Positions 1 to 8,298 of a DNA stretch of 26,642 nt are shown piece after piece. Positions within the stretch are counted from its first letter, which is position 1, and each line of letters opens with the position of its first letter. The stretch comes from an uncultured Mucilaginibacter sp. Its GTDB lineage: Bacteria > Bacteroidota > Bacteroidia > Sphingobacteriales > Sphingobacteriaceae. Under the pieces are notes generated by a model. The model was given only the letters and a program-made list of their open reading frames with translations, did no database searches and was not told the DNA's origin. The translations under genes and the position numbers were made by a program. The DNA lies in assembly GCF_946481715.1 (NCBI RefSeq), contig NZ_CAMLOV010000066.1:1-26642 (forward strand). Direction: 5' to 3'.

Positions 1-13
1 GCTCTTCCGATCT
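1..13. other. Residual Illumina adapter sequence at contig start
   Basis: The first 13 bases, GCTCTTCCGATCT, are identical to the 3' end shared by the standard Illumina TruSeq adapters. They are almost certainly not genomic. Real sequence probably begins at base 14, so any reading frame running through the first bases should be treated as truncated at base 14. Confidence 0.93.
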
Positions 14-14
14 T

Positions 15-128
15 TTTCAATTGCCTTGGGCTTGTTTTAAATATGCACGCCAATACGCAGTTAAATATACCCGCAACACGGCATTGTTGTACAAAGGCAG
101 TAACGGCAACTTTGTGATACACAAATAA
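15..128 (+). CDS. C-terminal fragment of an unidentified protein (truncated at contig start)
   Basis: An open frame runs from just after the adapter to a TAA at 126-128 and encodes about 37 residues ending in GSNGNFVIHK. It has no internal stop and a plausible amino-acid mix for a protein tail (LPWACFKYARQYAVKY near its start). The upstream part is missing because the contig ends here. I do not recognise the family. The fragment is short enough that the open frame could be chance, so the call is tentative. Confidence 0.4.
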   Translation, partial: FQLPWACFKYARQYAVKYTRNTALLYKGSNGNFVIHK

Positions 129-295
129 AACCCAACACATGCACACCAAAATTTTTATACCCACCCATTGCGGCTCCTATACTGCTGCTTGTTATACGCA
201 GCATCTATCGCGTTTAATAGGGCCGAAAAATATAAACTACAAAAAAAATAAGCATATTTAAACCACCAATTCCCTAATATTCAAACTAAATCACA
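129..295. other. Intergenic region upstream of the two-component system
   Basis: This AT-rich spacer should contain the promoter for the sensor kinase gene, but it holds no TAnnTTTG element. A small inverted repeat (GCTGC ... GCAGC) lies near 184-201. I see nothing else interpretable. Confidence 0.4.
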
Positions 296-2515
296 ATGAG
301 GCGGTGCTTTTTCATATTTATATTACTTGTGCCATATTATTCATGGGCGCAAAAGGGAGTTAGCAATACCCCATCCAAGTACGACGCGCAACTTAAGCTG
401 GCCGATAACTTAAGGAAAACAAACCCGGATAGCGCTTACGCCATTGCGGGCAGCGTTCTCCGTTCGGCCGCGAAAACTAAACAATATGATGTACTTGGCG
501 ATGCTACCAATATCATTGGTTTAATAAATGATGCCAAAGACAAGTATAAAGATGCCCTGAAAAACTTTACCGAAGCTTTAAGCTACTATCAGAAAACCAA
601 CGATCAAAAACGAGTTGCAAAGGCATATAACAACCTTGGTGGCACCTGGTACAGCCTTGATAATTACGAAAAAGCAACCGAGTACCATAAAAAAGCCTTG
701 TTGATCCGGCAAGAAATTAACGACCCTTTATTATCTGCTACCTATAACAGTATCGGCATTATTTATTACGAACAGGGTAATTACACTCAGGCACTTGATA
801 ATTACCTTAAAGCAGTAGCCGTAGCCGAAAAATATAACGACGAAGTTATACAAGCAAAGCTGTCAACAAATATCTGCGTCATCTATTGGGACCAGAAAAA
901 TTACACGCTTGCTTTACAATACGCTCAAAAAGCGTTAAGCCTCCACACCAAGGCAAACAATTACGCAAGCATGGCTACTACCTACAATAACATTGCAGGC
1001 ATAGCACTCGACCAGGACGACTTTAAAACCGCTAAAGCGAATTTTGATAAGGCCATTTTATATGCGGCTAAAGTAAATTACCCAACAGCAATGGCAACCG
1101 CATACAGCAACCTTGGCGAAATGGCGTTTAGGCAGGGCGACTACCAAAAGGCAATTGAATATAGTTTGGATGCACTGGCCAAGCGCAGGGAGATCGGCAA
1201 AAAGCCAAGCATTGTAAAATCGCTTATTAAATTGGGCGAAGCCTATGCTAAGATAAAAGAATACGATAAAGCAGAAAGCATGTATATAGAAGCCCTCGGC
1301 ATAAGCAATAAAGGCGGACTGTTAAAAGAAAGGACGCGCATTTATAACGAGCTATCGGACTTATACAAAAACAAAAACGACCTGAATAAGGCTTACTATT
1401 ATCTGCAAAGGTTTCAACAAGCTAACGACACTTTGTTTAACGATGCCAACTCGAAAACCATAAACGAACTACAAACCAAATACGAAACCGAAAAAAAGCA
1501 AAAACAGATAGAAATACTCAACCATCAAAGCGCTATACAGCAACTAAAACTAACGCAAAGTAAGTTACAGGTAGATAATCAGCAGTTGCTGCTGGAGAAA
1601 AGCAAGCTCCACATCGCCAATCAAAACCTCGATCTTGATAAAAAACAAGCGCTTTTAACGCAAAAAAAATTAGAGGCCGGGCGCAAACAACAACAGATAA
1701 TATTGTTGAACAGGCAAAACAAAATACAGGCACTTGCCATACAAAAGCGTAACACTACTATCGGTATAGTCAGCGGCTCGTTGGTGATGGTTTTACTATT
1801 GGCCGCCTTATTTTACAACCGCTATAAGTTAAAACAGGAAGCCCGTTTACAGGCCGAGGTTATCCATCAGCAAACTATCGCATCAAAAGGCATCATCGAA
1901 GCCGAAGAGCGCGAGCGTAAACGCATAGCTGCCGACCTGCATGACGGTGTGGGCCAAACTTTTTCGGCCGTTAGGCTAAACCTGGCCAGCCTGCTTGGCC
2001 GTATCGATATCAGCAAAACCGATGATGCCGCCCTGGCAGATAAAACGATGGCTTTGGTTGATGAAAGCTGCAAAGAAGTACGTACCATAGCCCACCAAAT
2101 GATGCCAAACATCCTGATTAAGATGGGCCTATCCAGCGCGGTTAAAGACTTTATCAATAAAATAGATGCCGATAAATTAAAAGTAACGCTGCAAACATCG
2201 GGGCTTAACGAACGCCTGGACAGCAATACCGAAATTGTGCTGTACCGGGTTTTACAGGAATGCGTAAACAATGTGATAAAACATGCCGAAGCTACACGGC
2301 TCGATATTCAGCTCGACCGTGATGAGGGTGGCATCAGTGCTATGGTGGAAGATAACGGTAAAGGATTTGCTACCGGTAACCCCGAAAACTTTGAAGGCAT
2401 CGGGTTAAAAAACATCATTACCCGGTTAACTTACCTTAAAGGAACGGTTGATTTTTCGTCGGCGCCGGGTAAGGGTACATTGGTGGCTATTTATGTACCT
2501 TTAATGCAGGTTTAA
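296..2515 (+). CDS. TPR-containing sensor histidine kinase (NarX/DesK-type, HisKA_3)
   Basis: The 739-residue protein begins with a Sec signal peptide (MRRCFFIFILLVPYYSWA, probable cleavage before Q19). A periplasmic array of about seven to eight tetratricopeptide repeats follows (about residues 45-375), with repeated A..Y.N.G.....Y..A signatures. A long Gln/Leu/Lys coiled coil (about 395-480) leads to one transmembrane helix (about 487-507). The cytoplasmic kinase has a HisKA_3 dimerisation domain containing ERKRIAADLHDGVGQ, with phospho-acceptor His549. An HATPase_c domain follows, with N-box ECVNNVIKHAEA and G-boxes VEDNGKGF and EGIGLKNI. The architecture is common in Bacteroidota. The response regulator starts one base after its stop, so the two are almost certainly cotranscribed partners. 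The ligand sensed by the TPR domain cannot be read from sequence. Confidence 0.93.
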   Translation: MRRCFFIFILLVPYYSWAQKGVSNTPSKYDAQLKLADNLRKTNPDSAYAIAGSVLRSAAKTKQYDVLGDATNIIGLINDAKDKYKDALKNFTEALSYYQKTNDQKRVAKAYNNLGGTWYSLDNYEKATEYHKKALLIRQEINDPLLSATYNSIGIIYYEQGNYTQALDNYLKAVAVAEKYNDEVIQAKLSTNICVIYWDQKNYTLALQYAQKALSLHTKANNYASMATTYNNIAGIALDQDDFKTAKANFDKAILYAAKVNYPTAMATAYSNLGEMAFRQGDYQKAIEYSLDALAKRREIGKKPSIVKSLIKLGEAYAKIKEYDKAESMYIEALGISNKGGLLKERTRIYNELSDLYKNKNDLNKAYYYLQRFQQANDTLFNDANSKTINELQTKYETEKKQKQIEILNHQSAIQQLKLTQSKLQVDNQQLLLEKSKLHIANQNLDLDKKQALLTQKKLEAGRKQQQIILLNRQNKIQALAIQKRNTTIGIVSGSLVMVLLLAALFYNRYKLKQEARLQAEVIHQQTIASKGIIEAEERERKRIAADLHDGVGQTFSAVRLNLASLLGRIDISKTDDAALADKTMALVDESCKEVRTIAHQMMPNILIKMGLSSAVKDFINKIDADKLKVTLQTSGLNERLDSNTEIVLYRVLQECVNNVIKHAEATRLDIQLDRDEGGISAMVEDNGKGFATGNPENFEGIGLKNIITRLTYLKGTVDFSSAPGKGTLVAIYVPLMQV

Positions 2516-2516
2516 T

Positions 2517-3149
2517 ATGATACCAACAGCAAAAAAAATATTTATTGTCGACGATCATCAAATGGTGATAGATGGTTTAACCCTGCTCATCAACAGCATC
2601 CCGGGTTTTGAAATTGCCGGTGTAAGCAACGACCCCCAAAAGGCGTTCGACCGTTTAAAGGATACTACTGTAGATATTGTATTGACCGATGTAAGCATGC
2701 CCGGCATGAGCGGTATTGAGCTTACCCGTTGCATCCGCAAGCAATACCCCGATATTAACGTACTCGCCCTTTCCATGTTTGGCGACAGCATGATAGTGAG
2801 CGAAATGATAGATGCCGGCGTATCCGGTTTTATCCTTAAAAACACCGGCAGGCAAGAGTTGGAAGAGGCCCTTAAAATAATAGCTGCAGGCGGCAATTAT
2901 TTTACTGCCGATATTACCAGGCAACTGGTTAAATCATTTAAAGACAACCAGGAAGGCAACCACCTCACCGACCGCGAGATTGAGATCATCCGCATGATAG
3001 AGCGTGAATTTAGTAATAAGCAAATTGCAGCTTTATTATTTATCAGCGAGCGCACCATCGAAACCCACCGTAAAAACATCTTCAGGAAAACAAATACGCA
3101 AACGGTAGTGGGCCTGCTAAAATATGCCTACGAGCGTAAGATCATATAA
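2517..3149 (+). CDS. NarL/FixJ-family response regulator (LuxR-type HTH)
   Basis: This 210-residue cognate regulator belongs to the upstream kinase. The N-terminal receiver domain has the acidic pair in FIVDDHQMV (D12, D13), the phospho-acceptor D58 in IVLTDVSMPG, and a conserved Lys in FILKNTG. The C-terminal LuxR-type helix-turn-helix begins at LTDREIEIIRMI and carries the recognition segment FSNKQIAALLFISERTIETH, followed by RKNIFRKTNT. Length and domain order are standard for a DNA-binding transcription factor of this family. It starts one base after the kinase stop. No terminator is visible downstream, where repeat sequence begins at about 3173. Target genes are unknown; the neighbouring genes are not obvious targets. 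Confidence 0.94.
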   Translation: MIPTAKKIFIVDDHQMVIDGLTLLINSIPGFEIAGVSNDPQKAFDRLKDTTVDIVLTDVSMPGMSGIELTRCIRKQYPDINVLALSMFGDSMIVSEMIDAGVSGFILKNTGRQELEEALKIIAAGGNYFTADITRQLVKSFKDNQEGNHLTDREIEIIRMIEREFSNKQIAALLFISERTIETHRKNIFRKTNTQTVVGLLKYAYERKII

Positions 3150-3174
3150 TTGGGGGGCAGCGGTTAAACGTTGG

Positions 3175-3188
3175 GACCCTGCGGGGAC
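3175..3188. repeat. 14-bp GACCCTGCGGGGAC repeat, copy 1
   Basis: The same 14-mer recurs at 4145-4158, and its exact reverse complement lies at 3978-3991. Copies 1 and 2 therefore form a perfect inverted pair around the hypothetical gene at 3226-3894. The motif looks like the end of a small interspersed hairpin repeat family. Confidence 0.7.
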
Positions 3189-3225
3189 GGAATGGCATTA
3201 ACGAGGTCCTATGGGGAAAAATCTT

Positions 3226-3894
3226 TCAAAAATCCGCTTCGTACCCGTGGCCTCTTTCTCCCCACCATCTCAACCACTTCGCGGCCGAAAACAGAATGTG
3301 TGCCTTGCTTTCTACAGAATTTTCATCAAAATCTGGCGGCAGTCGTTGCTCTTTCAAATAGATGACATTGTTTTTGGCCGCATAGGTGTTGGCTACCGAC
3401 ATAAGTTGTTTTCCAAATATTATTGCCCCAGTTGCAAGCTGCGAGGTATAGGCAGTTTCCATCATTTTTTTCCCTATAATTTGCTCGCAATCTTTCAAAA
3501 ACTGCGCCCTAAATACGTGAGGTTCGTAATGCGGTGCTATGTATACAGGAATGCCGTCATGTTTAGCGACAAGTTCAACAACGTAGTATCCATACATCTG
3601 TCGAATAAATTCTTCTAAGGCTAGCGCTTTATCTTCTCTGAATTCATATTTGTTTTTTGCCCAAGCGCTGGCATTATCGTCAAAGCCAACCCTTGGGGCA
3701 TTAAGCGTCTCGTAAGCAGGAATTGAAATATCAAAGAAAGATTCTAATAAAGCCTCCCTGGGCTTTGGTTTTTTTCCAAATAAGTGCTTAAAAAACGGAA
3801 CCTTCTCTTCCTGTTGCAGTGCTAAAAATATTTCCTCATATTCTTTTTCTTTGCCAGGTTTAGGCCTGTTCATTGGTTGCCAATCAAGTCCCAT
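3226..3894 (-). CDS. Hypothetical cytosolic protein, 222 residues
   Basis: This complete frame starts at an ATG and reads MGLDWQPMNRPKPGKEKEYEEIF, an N-terminus I associate with an uncharacterised Bacteroidota family. It has no signal peptide, membrane helix or recognised catalytic motif. It is mixed alpha/beta in appearance, with an aromatic C-terminus (WLRWWGERGHGYEADF). It stands alone on the minus strand between the two-component system and a repeat-rich region. A perfect 14-bp inverted repeat (3175-3188 and 3978-3991) flanks it. That could mean it moved as a small cassette, but more likely the repeats inserted independently. Function unknown. Confidence 0.75.
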   Translation of the reverse strand: MGLDWQPMNRPKPGKEKEYEEIFLALQQEEKVPFFKHLFGKKPKPREALLESFFDISIPAYETLNAPRVGFDDNASAWAKNKYEFREDKALALEEFIRQMYGYYVVELVAKHDGIPVYIAPHYEPHVFRAQFLKDCEQIIGKKMMETAYTSQLATGAIIFGKQLMSVANTYAAKNNVIYLKEQRLPPDFDENSVESKAHILFSAAKWLRWWGERGHGYEADF

Positions 3895-3977
3895 TATTTA
3901 ATTCTAATTGGTTTATATTTTGTTGCCGAATTTAAACTACGAATATTAGAGTTACAATCCATAGCGAATATATTTTT

Positions 3978-4013
3978 GTCCCCGCAGGGTCTCTTTGAAA
4001 AAGGCCCCTGCGG
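3978..4013. repeat. Hairpin repeat with inverted copy of the 14-bp motif
   Basis: GTCCCCGCAGGGTC (3978-3991) is the exact reverse complement of the repeat at 3175-3188. It also forms a local hairpin: CCGCAGGG at 3982-3989 pairs with CCCTGCGG at 4006-4013. No T-tract follows, so it does not look like a terminator. It is probably a REP-like or MITE-derived fragment. Confidence 0.6.
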
Positions 4014-4049
4014 CGGCTAATCTCGTTATTGGAAATGTTATGCCCCGAA

Positions 4050-4158
4050 GCGCAGGACATTCCGCAAGATTGGCAAATAGTGAGCACGGCTGGCTATCGG
4101 CTTCTACGTTGTCTTCAACGTTTCCGCAGGGTCTCTTATCAGGAGACCCTGCGGGGAC
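4050..4158. repeat. Interspersed repeat of about 110 bp, copy A, ending in a perfect 12-bp hairpin
   Basis: The copy begins GCGCAGGACATTCCGCAA and shares blocks with copy B at 4341-4456: CATTCCGCAA, TTGGCAA, TATCGGCTTCT, CGTTGT, TTTCCGCAGGG and CTCTTATCAG. Its right end is a perfect hairpin, with CCGCAGGGTCTC (4124-4135) pairing with GAGACCCTGCGG (4143-4154) across a 7-base TTATCAG loop. The lack of coding signal and of a U-tract favours a non-autonomous repeat over a gene or terminator. Confidence 0.65.
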
Positions 4159-4340
4159 TTTACATCGTTTCAAACGCATGCGGATCAACATCTCTTAAAA
4201 ATTTCCTCTTACTCATTAATTTTTTATTGTAAATAGTAAATATATCGGATAGTGCGACTATGCAAATGTACCAGATCTGATTTTTTTAGTAGTCCAGGGC
4301 TTGAGTTGCAGTTGTTAAAACACGATAGTTAGTACTGCGA

Positions 4341-4456
4341 TAGCAGGGCATTCCGCAATGGTTGGCAATAGAAAGCATGCCCGATTTATCGGCTTCTGCG
4401 TTGTTCTTTCAACATTTCCGCAGGGCCTCTTATCAGACCCACCGGGAACCTCAGGG
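4341..4456. repeat. Interspersed repeat of about 115 bp, copy B (degenerate hairpin)
   Basis: This copy has the same orientation and block order as copy A at 4050-4158, beginning TAGCAGGGCATTCCGCAA and sharing TATCGGCTTCT and TTTCCGCAGGG. Its terminal hairpin has decayed: CCGCAGGGCCTC has only a partial partner in the following CCACCGGGAACCTCAGGG. Two diverged copies about 290 bp apart indicate a dispersed repeat family that is no longer intact here. Confidence 0.6.
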
Positions 4457-4480
4457 ATTGTTCATTATCAAATCACCCAC

Positions 4481-7225
4481 TCAAAATATTGTTAAAAGTT
4501 TTTCAAGCAAAGCACTTGCTTTGTCGTTAAGAAACGATGAAAGAGAAATTAAAAACAGTCCGAGTGGGACGGAGATTTTTCTGTTGGCAAGTATTTCGCT
4601 ATCGAGGATAAAATGAATAAGCCGCTCGAAAATTTTAGCTGCTAAATAAACCGCTAACAACGCCATAATAAGCTGCGCAAAAAGAGAAATTATAAAAATG
4701 GCGGCGGCACTGCTTTTAATCACTACATCTATGGCATTTGGCATTTTATAGTGAACGGCACTTGGCTTGGAAGTAATGATGAATAACATGAACATCAACA
4801 AATGCAATAAAAGCGTACTAATGTGCTGCAACAATTTTCTTTCTTTTAGCAGATAAAACCAAAGGCATAATTTAATATAGACTAAGCAAATGAAACTGCT
4901 ACCAAAAAATGCAAACCAGGCAAGTACGCTGCTGGGAAAAATAGCTAAAGTGAATAGCAAAGGTCCTACAATTGCCATATAAACTATTTTTTTTCGAAAG
5001 AAAATAGTCAGGGAAAACAATACTGCAAGTAAAGCAGGAAGAAAATGAGCGGCAGTTTTATAATTAACAATAAAGTAACTATCATGAAATGGCGTTTCTT
5101 TGGAAAACATAACTATCACATTAATGCAAAACACAAAGCCAAAGCTGCCTACCGTCAAAAATGGATTACCATCCGAATTGTAATTGAAAAGCACACCTAA
5201 AAATTCTCTTAACCAAATAATGATACTATGGAGGTTTCTTCCCTCCTCTTTGGTATCGTTTAAAAAATGCCAGCAGTTTTTTAGAACCACTTCCATATAA
5301 AGCTTTTCATTTTTATATAATATAAAACTCGAAATTGCAAAAAACACCCCTGACGCAAATAATAGCACACGCCAACCCCAATTCTTTATAATTGTTATGT
5401 CGATAAAGTTTGGGTGGACCGGTTTTCCTGTCACGCTGCTAATTGACGGAAGGGCGTTCAAAATATCTTCAGCATTTTCGATTGTATCCTTATCTATATT
5501 AAGGGTACTAAGCTTCTTAAGGTTAACAAAATCGTTTGGTAGCCGGCTCAGATTAAGATCTGATATATCCAAATCGTTAAGTGAACTTATTTTTGAAACT
5601 CTTACCATTTCTGCATGGGCATCTTTAAATGGGTTGTTTGAAATATGAAGGCTAATAAGGCTTTTAGCACGATGCAGTGAGTCGGGCAGCTTTATAAGAT
5701 TATTGGTATCAAGCTGCAAGTATTCCAACATAGGTAAACTGTCCGCTATTATTCGGGCGTCGATAAGACGATTAGAGTCTAAATCAAGCGCCCGAAGTGC
5801 TCTTAAATTGTTAATTACGGGTGGTATATGATTAAATCGGTTCACGCTCAAGTTCAGCTTTTTTAGCTTTTTAAGTGCTGCCATTGAGGCGGACAGGGTA
5901 TCAAGTTTATTACCGTGAACATCAAGTACAGATAATTCGCTGAGCGCTTTAATTTCGTCTGGCAGGCGTACAAGTCCCATCGAACTAATATCTAGGTGTT
6001 TTAGTGTCGGTATATAGAACGCCTGTTCTATTGTGCGGTTCAGGTTGGCATTACCGTTTAAGGAAAGGCTGTCAAGTAGCAGGTTATGGAAAGATTCGGG
6101 TAAAAACCTTAGATTATTATTACCAAGATATAAGATTTTCAAATTTCTTAGTTCGGTAATGCCTGTTGGTACGGTGGCGATTCCATTGGAATCAAAATTT
6201 AATTCTGTTAATCTTTTTAATTTGAACAAGTTAGAGTTTATTTCAGCTAAATCGTTCAATCCAAAGTTAATAGACATGAGCTTAGTATCCGCGGGAAACG
6301 TTATTCGGGAGACATAATCTACATTAAGATTATTCCAGCCTAAACCTAACTCAACAAGTTCGGGCATACCCGAAAGATTTAACGATTCGCCCCGACGGCC
6401 AAGGTCATTGGCAGATAAAATGACTGAAGTAAGGTGTCTGCTATTGAGCACGTTTGCGGGCAATTTTGAAAGGCGACAAAACGATACTAACAAATTCTCC
6501 AAGTGGTTTTGCCCGGTAAGCTTGCTAAGGATTAACTCCGGGCGACTCATAAAACTTATCGATAACCACGTCAAACGGTCCATTTTCAACGCATTATTGG
6601 TCTTCAGCGGACAATAATCAACATCCAACGATACGAGGTGTGGTAGCTCGTCTAAAAATTTTGGCAATTCATGCACTTTTGCATGAGATAAACTAAAATG
6701 CTCTAATTGTTGGAGCTTTTTTAGGGAGGGCGAAATTACTTCAACATCACCTGATAAGTAAAGATACTTAAGTGTTTTAATGGTAAATATTCTTTCTGGG
6801 ATCTCTTTTACCCCTTTTAATGACAAATGGAGTTCCTTAAGGGATTTAAAGCTTGCGATAGCGCGTACAATAGCTTGGTCGTTAGGCCCAATAGTTAACG
6901 TAAGCGCCTCAAGCTTATCAAGTTTTGCTATGCTGGTTGGAATTTGCGTTTTTTCTGTATCTATCGTCAGTCGTCCAATTGGCGGGGCGCTGGAAAAATA
7001 GTCAGCAAGCAGTGCTTTGTTATTGACTGTTACCGTAAACGACACCTCTTGTTCCAGTAATTTTTCGGGGCTGAGTTTTTTCAAGGAATCCAATTGAGTA
7101 ATTAGCCCGTTCTCATTCAGTTCATATTCTTCATCTTTGGAGATGTCATTATTGCAGGAAATAACGAGCGCTGTCAGCGAGATAAGCAGACTAACAAATT
7201 GCAGGTGCTTAAAAAAAGGGTTCAT
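4481..7225 (-). CDS. Leucine-rich-repeat lipoprotein with multi-pass membrane C-terminus
   Basis: From ATG 7225 the protein is 914 residues. I chose this start over one 57 bases upstream because it places a lipoprotein signal exactly at the N-terminus: MNPFFKHLQFV, a hydrophobic core, then lipobox VISC with C24. Residues about 80-580 form roughly twenty leucine-rich repeats of the LxxLxLxxNxLxxLP kind (for example LKILYLGNNNLRFLPESF). From about residue 617 onward there are about eight hydrophobic helices, the first in WRVLLFASGVFFAISSFILY, with a charged loop (YKNEKLYMEVVLKNCWHF) after it. If the lipobox is used, the LRR domain would be periplasmic, lipid-anchored at one end and membrane-integrated at the other. 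Function is unknown; protein binding or sensing across the inner membrane is the natural guess. It appears monocistronic. Confidence 0.85.
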   Translation of the reverse strand: MNPFFKHLQFVSLLISLTALVISCNNDISKDEEYELNENGLITQLDSLKKLSPEKLLEQEVSFTVTVNNKALLADYFSSAPPIGRLTIDTEKTQIPTSIAKLDKLEALTLTIGPNDQAIVRAIASFKSLKELHLSLKGVKEIPERIFTIKTLKYLYLSGDVEVISPSLKKLQQLEHFSLSHAKVHELPKFLDELPHLVSLDVDYCPLKTNNALKMDRLTWLSISFMSRPELILSKLTGQNHLENLLVSFCRLSKLPANVLNSRHLTSVILSANDLGRRGESLNLSGMPELVELGLGWNNLNVDYVSRITFPADTKLMSINFGLNDLAEINSNLFKLKRLTELNFDSNGIATVPTGITELRNLKILYLGNNNLRFLPESFHNLLLDSLSLNGNANLNRTIEQAFYIPTLKHLDISSMGLVRLPDEIKALSELSVLDVHGNKLDTLSASMAALKKLKKLNLSVNRFNHIPPVINNLRALRALDLDSNRLIDARIIADSLPMLEYLQLDTNNLIKLPDSLHRAKSLISLHISNNPFKDAHAEMVRVSKISSLNDLDISDLNLSRLPNDFVNLKKLSTLNIDKDTIENAEDILNALPSISSVTGKPVHPNFIDITIIKNWGWRVLLFASGVFFAISSFILYKNEKLYMEVVLKNCWHFLNDTKEEGRNLHSIIIWLREFLGVLFNYNSDGNPFLTVGSFGFVFCINVIVMFSKETPFHDSYFIVNYKTAAHFLPALLAVLFSLTIFFRKKIVYMAIVGPLLFTLAIFPSSVLAWFAFFGSSFICLVYIKLCLWFYLLKERKLLQHISTLLLHLLMFMLFIITSKPSAVHYKMPNAIDVVIKSSAAAIFIISLFAQLIMALLAVYLAAKIFERLIHFILDSEILANRKISVPLGLFLISLSSFLNDKASALLEKLLTIF

Positions 7226-7282
7226 TATAATGTGATTCAGGATTTGGTTTTTAGCGCCCTTAATTAAGTCATCAACCCGCAT

Positions 7283-7689
7283 ATTGAAATCGCTCGGGTA
7301 CAGTTTTGTACATCAACAGGTTGTTCCCCAGTTCGGCCCTGTGAATTGTACGGCTATTTTAAAGACGCATAGTAACAAAGCTAATAATTTTAACTAAATA
7401 TTGCACCTTCCCATCTGGCAAAGTTTGCGCTCTACAAAACACAAACAGCAGTATAGTTTTTCCATCGGGATGGATCAAAGTTATCCAAATCCCATTCACT
7501 ATCGGTTAAGCAACCAATTGAATTCAACTTATCCCAACGCATTTCTAGCCGTGCAAAGCCGCTCAGAACCACCGCTACCTTTACGATGGGGTGCTGAAAA
7601 AATTTCAGCAAGACGAGCGGGGGATTTGAACAATATTTCGACTTTATCTGGACATCTGAAATCTGCACATCTACAATCTGCACATCTAC
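7283..7689. other. Intergenic region with short direct repeats
   Basis: No supported gene is present. Weak frames exist on both strands but lack coding character and translate repeat sequence. Near 7651-7690 a phrase of the type CATCTGAAATCTGCACATCTAC is repeated in tandem, ATCTGCACATCTAC occurring twice. It resembles the low-complexity repeat found inside bioA at 8981-9013. The upstream region of the LRR gene lies at the left end. Confidence 0.5.
7376..7383 (-). promoter_or_regulatory. Candidate Bacteroidota -7 promoter element for the LRR gene
   Basis: On the minus strand this reads TAGCTTTG, an exact match to TAnnTTTG. No clear -33 TTG lies at the usual distance. A start near 7370 would give a leader of about 145 nt that includes the small hairpin GTACA-gttt-TGTAC at 7298-7311. 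Confidence 0.3.
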
Positions 7690-8295
7690 CTACCCTACCT
7701 CCACCGCCAAATTATCTACCCACTTAGCAAATAACGCTGTCTCCAGCTCCACGGCTTTTTGGGCGTGTACCTGCCAGTCGGGCGAGAAGTGTTGCAGCTG
7801 GTTGATCATTTCTTCCAGGTGGCCTTCTTCTTCCATGATGATGGATTTTACGTTCACTTTGCTTTGTATCTCGTCCAGGGCATCCTGGTATATGGGGTAA
7901 AGTTCGTCGGCACGTACTTCAATGGCGTAGGTTACCAGCAGGTAGGCGGCAAAGCGCAGTTCGCGGCCGCTCAGGTTCATGCCGTATTTAAGGTAGCGGC
8001 ATACATCAATATCCAGCTGGTTAAGGTAGTATTTGCTAAAGGCCGGTGCCAGCAGGTATTCGGCGGCGTAGGTTGGGCAGTCCACCCCTGTTTTTTCAAT
8101 CTGTTTTTTAAGGTAGAAAGCGTGGCGGTGCTCCTCGGCAGCATGCTTCAGGATAATGTAGGTAACCGTTGTAGGGTCTTCGCTGGCAGATATTTTGCGC
8201 GCGCCGGTGTTCTCCATCAGCGATAGCGTGTTTAGCCAGCGGGCGTGCAAGCGGTTTTTAGCGAGGATTTTTGGTAGTAGTGTAGTAAGTTGCAT
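7690..8295 (-). CDS. Ferritin-like diiron-site protein of unknown function
   Basis: This 201-residue all-helical protein carries the full ferritin-like carboxylate/histidine pattern on four helices: E28 (LMENTG), E55-x-x-H58 (AAEEHRHAF), E126 (AIEVRADE; E131 is an alternative) and E156-x-x-H159 (EEEGHLEEM). This matches rubrerythrin- and ferritin-like diiron oxygenases or peroxidases rather than an iron-storage cage, and no rubredoxin Cys motif is present. It has no signal peptide. It starts three bases after the bioA stop, so it is the last gene of the CDF-NUDIX-bioA-ferritin-like operon and is probably translated by coupling. Tight linkage to bioA suggests a role near biotin synthesis or in oxidative protection, but no reaction can be assigned. 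Confidence 0.82.
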   Translation of the reverse strand: MQLTTLLPKILAKNRLHARWLNTLSLMENTGARKISASEDPTTVTYIILKHAAEEHRHAFYLKKQIEKTGVDCPTYAAEYLLAPAFSKYYLNQLDIDVCRYLKYGMNLSGRELRFAAYLLVTYAIEVRADELYPIYQDALDEIQSKVNVKSIIMEEEGHLEEMINQLQHFSPDWQVHAQKAVELETALFAKWVDNLAVEVG

Positions 8296-8298
8296 AGG

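Larger units (their letters stand above)
3895..4480. other. 586-bp intergenic region made largely of repeats
   Basis: No convincing gene lies here. Short frames in the region translate the hairpin repeats and show no coding character. The content is the repeat fragment at 3978-4013, repeat copies A and B, and AT-rich spacers. It should also hold the promoter of the minus-strand gene at 3226-3894 and the terminator of the minus-strand gene ending at 4481; I could identify neither. Confidence 0.6.

Noticed and set aside
3171..3618. Plus-strand frames over the 222-residue hypothetical gene
   Set aside because: They are antisense shadows of a longer minus-strand frame with a good start and consistent protein character.
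4124..4154. Perfect 12-bp hairpin considered as an intrinsic terminator for the LRR gene
   Set aside because: It lies about 330 bases beyond the LRR stop and has no T-tract on the minus strand; repeat copies elsewhere show it belongs to an interspersed repeat.
7432..7683. 83-residue minus-strand frame, and an overlapping 108-residue plus-strand frame from 7401
   Set aside because: The N-terminal part translates the short direct repeats near 7651-7690. The composition is not protein-like and neither frame has a family signature, so the region is treated as intergenic.
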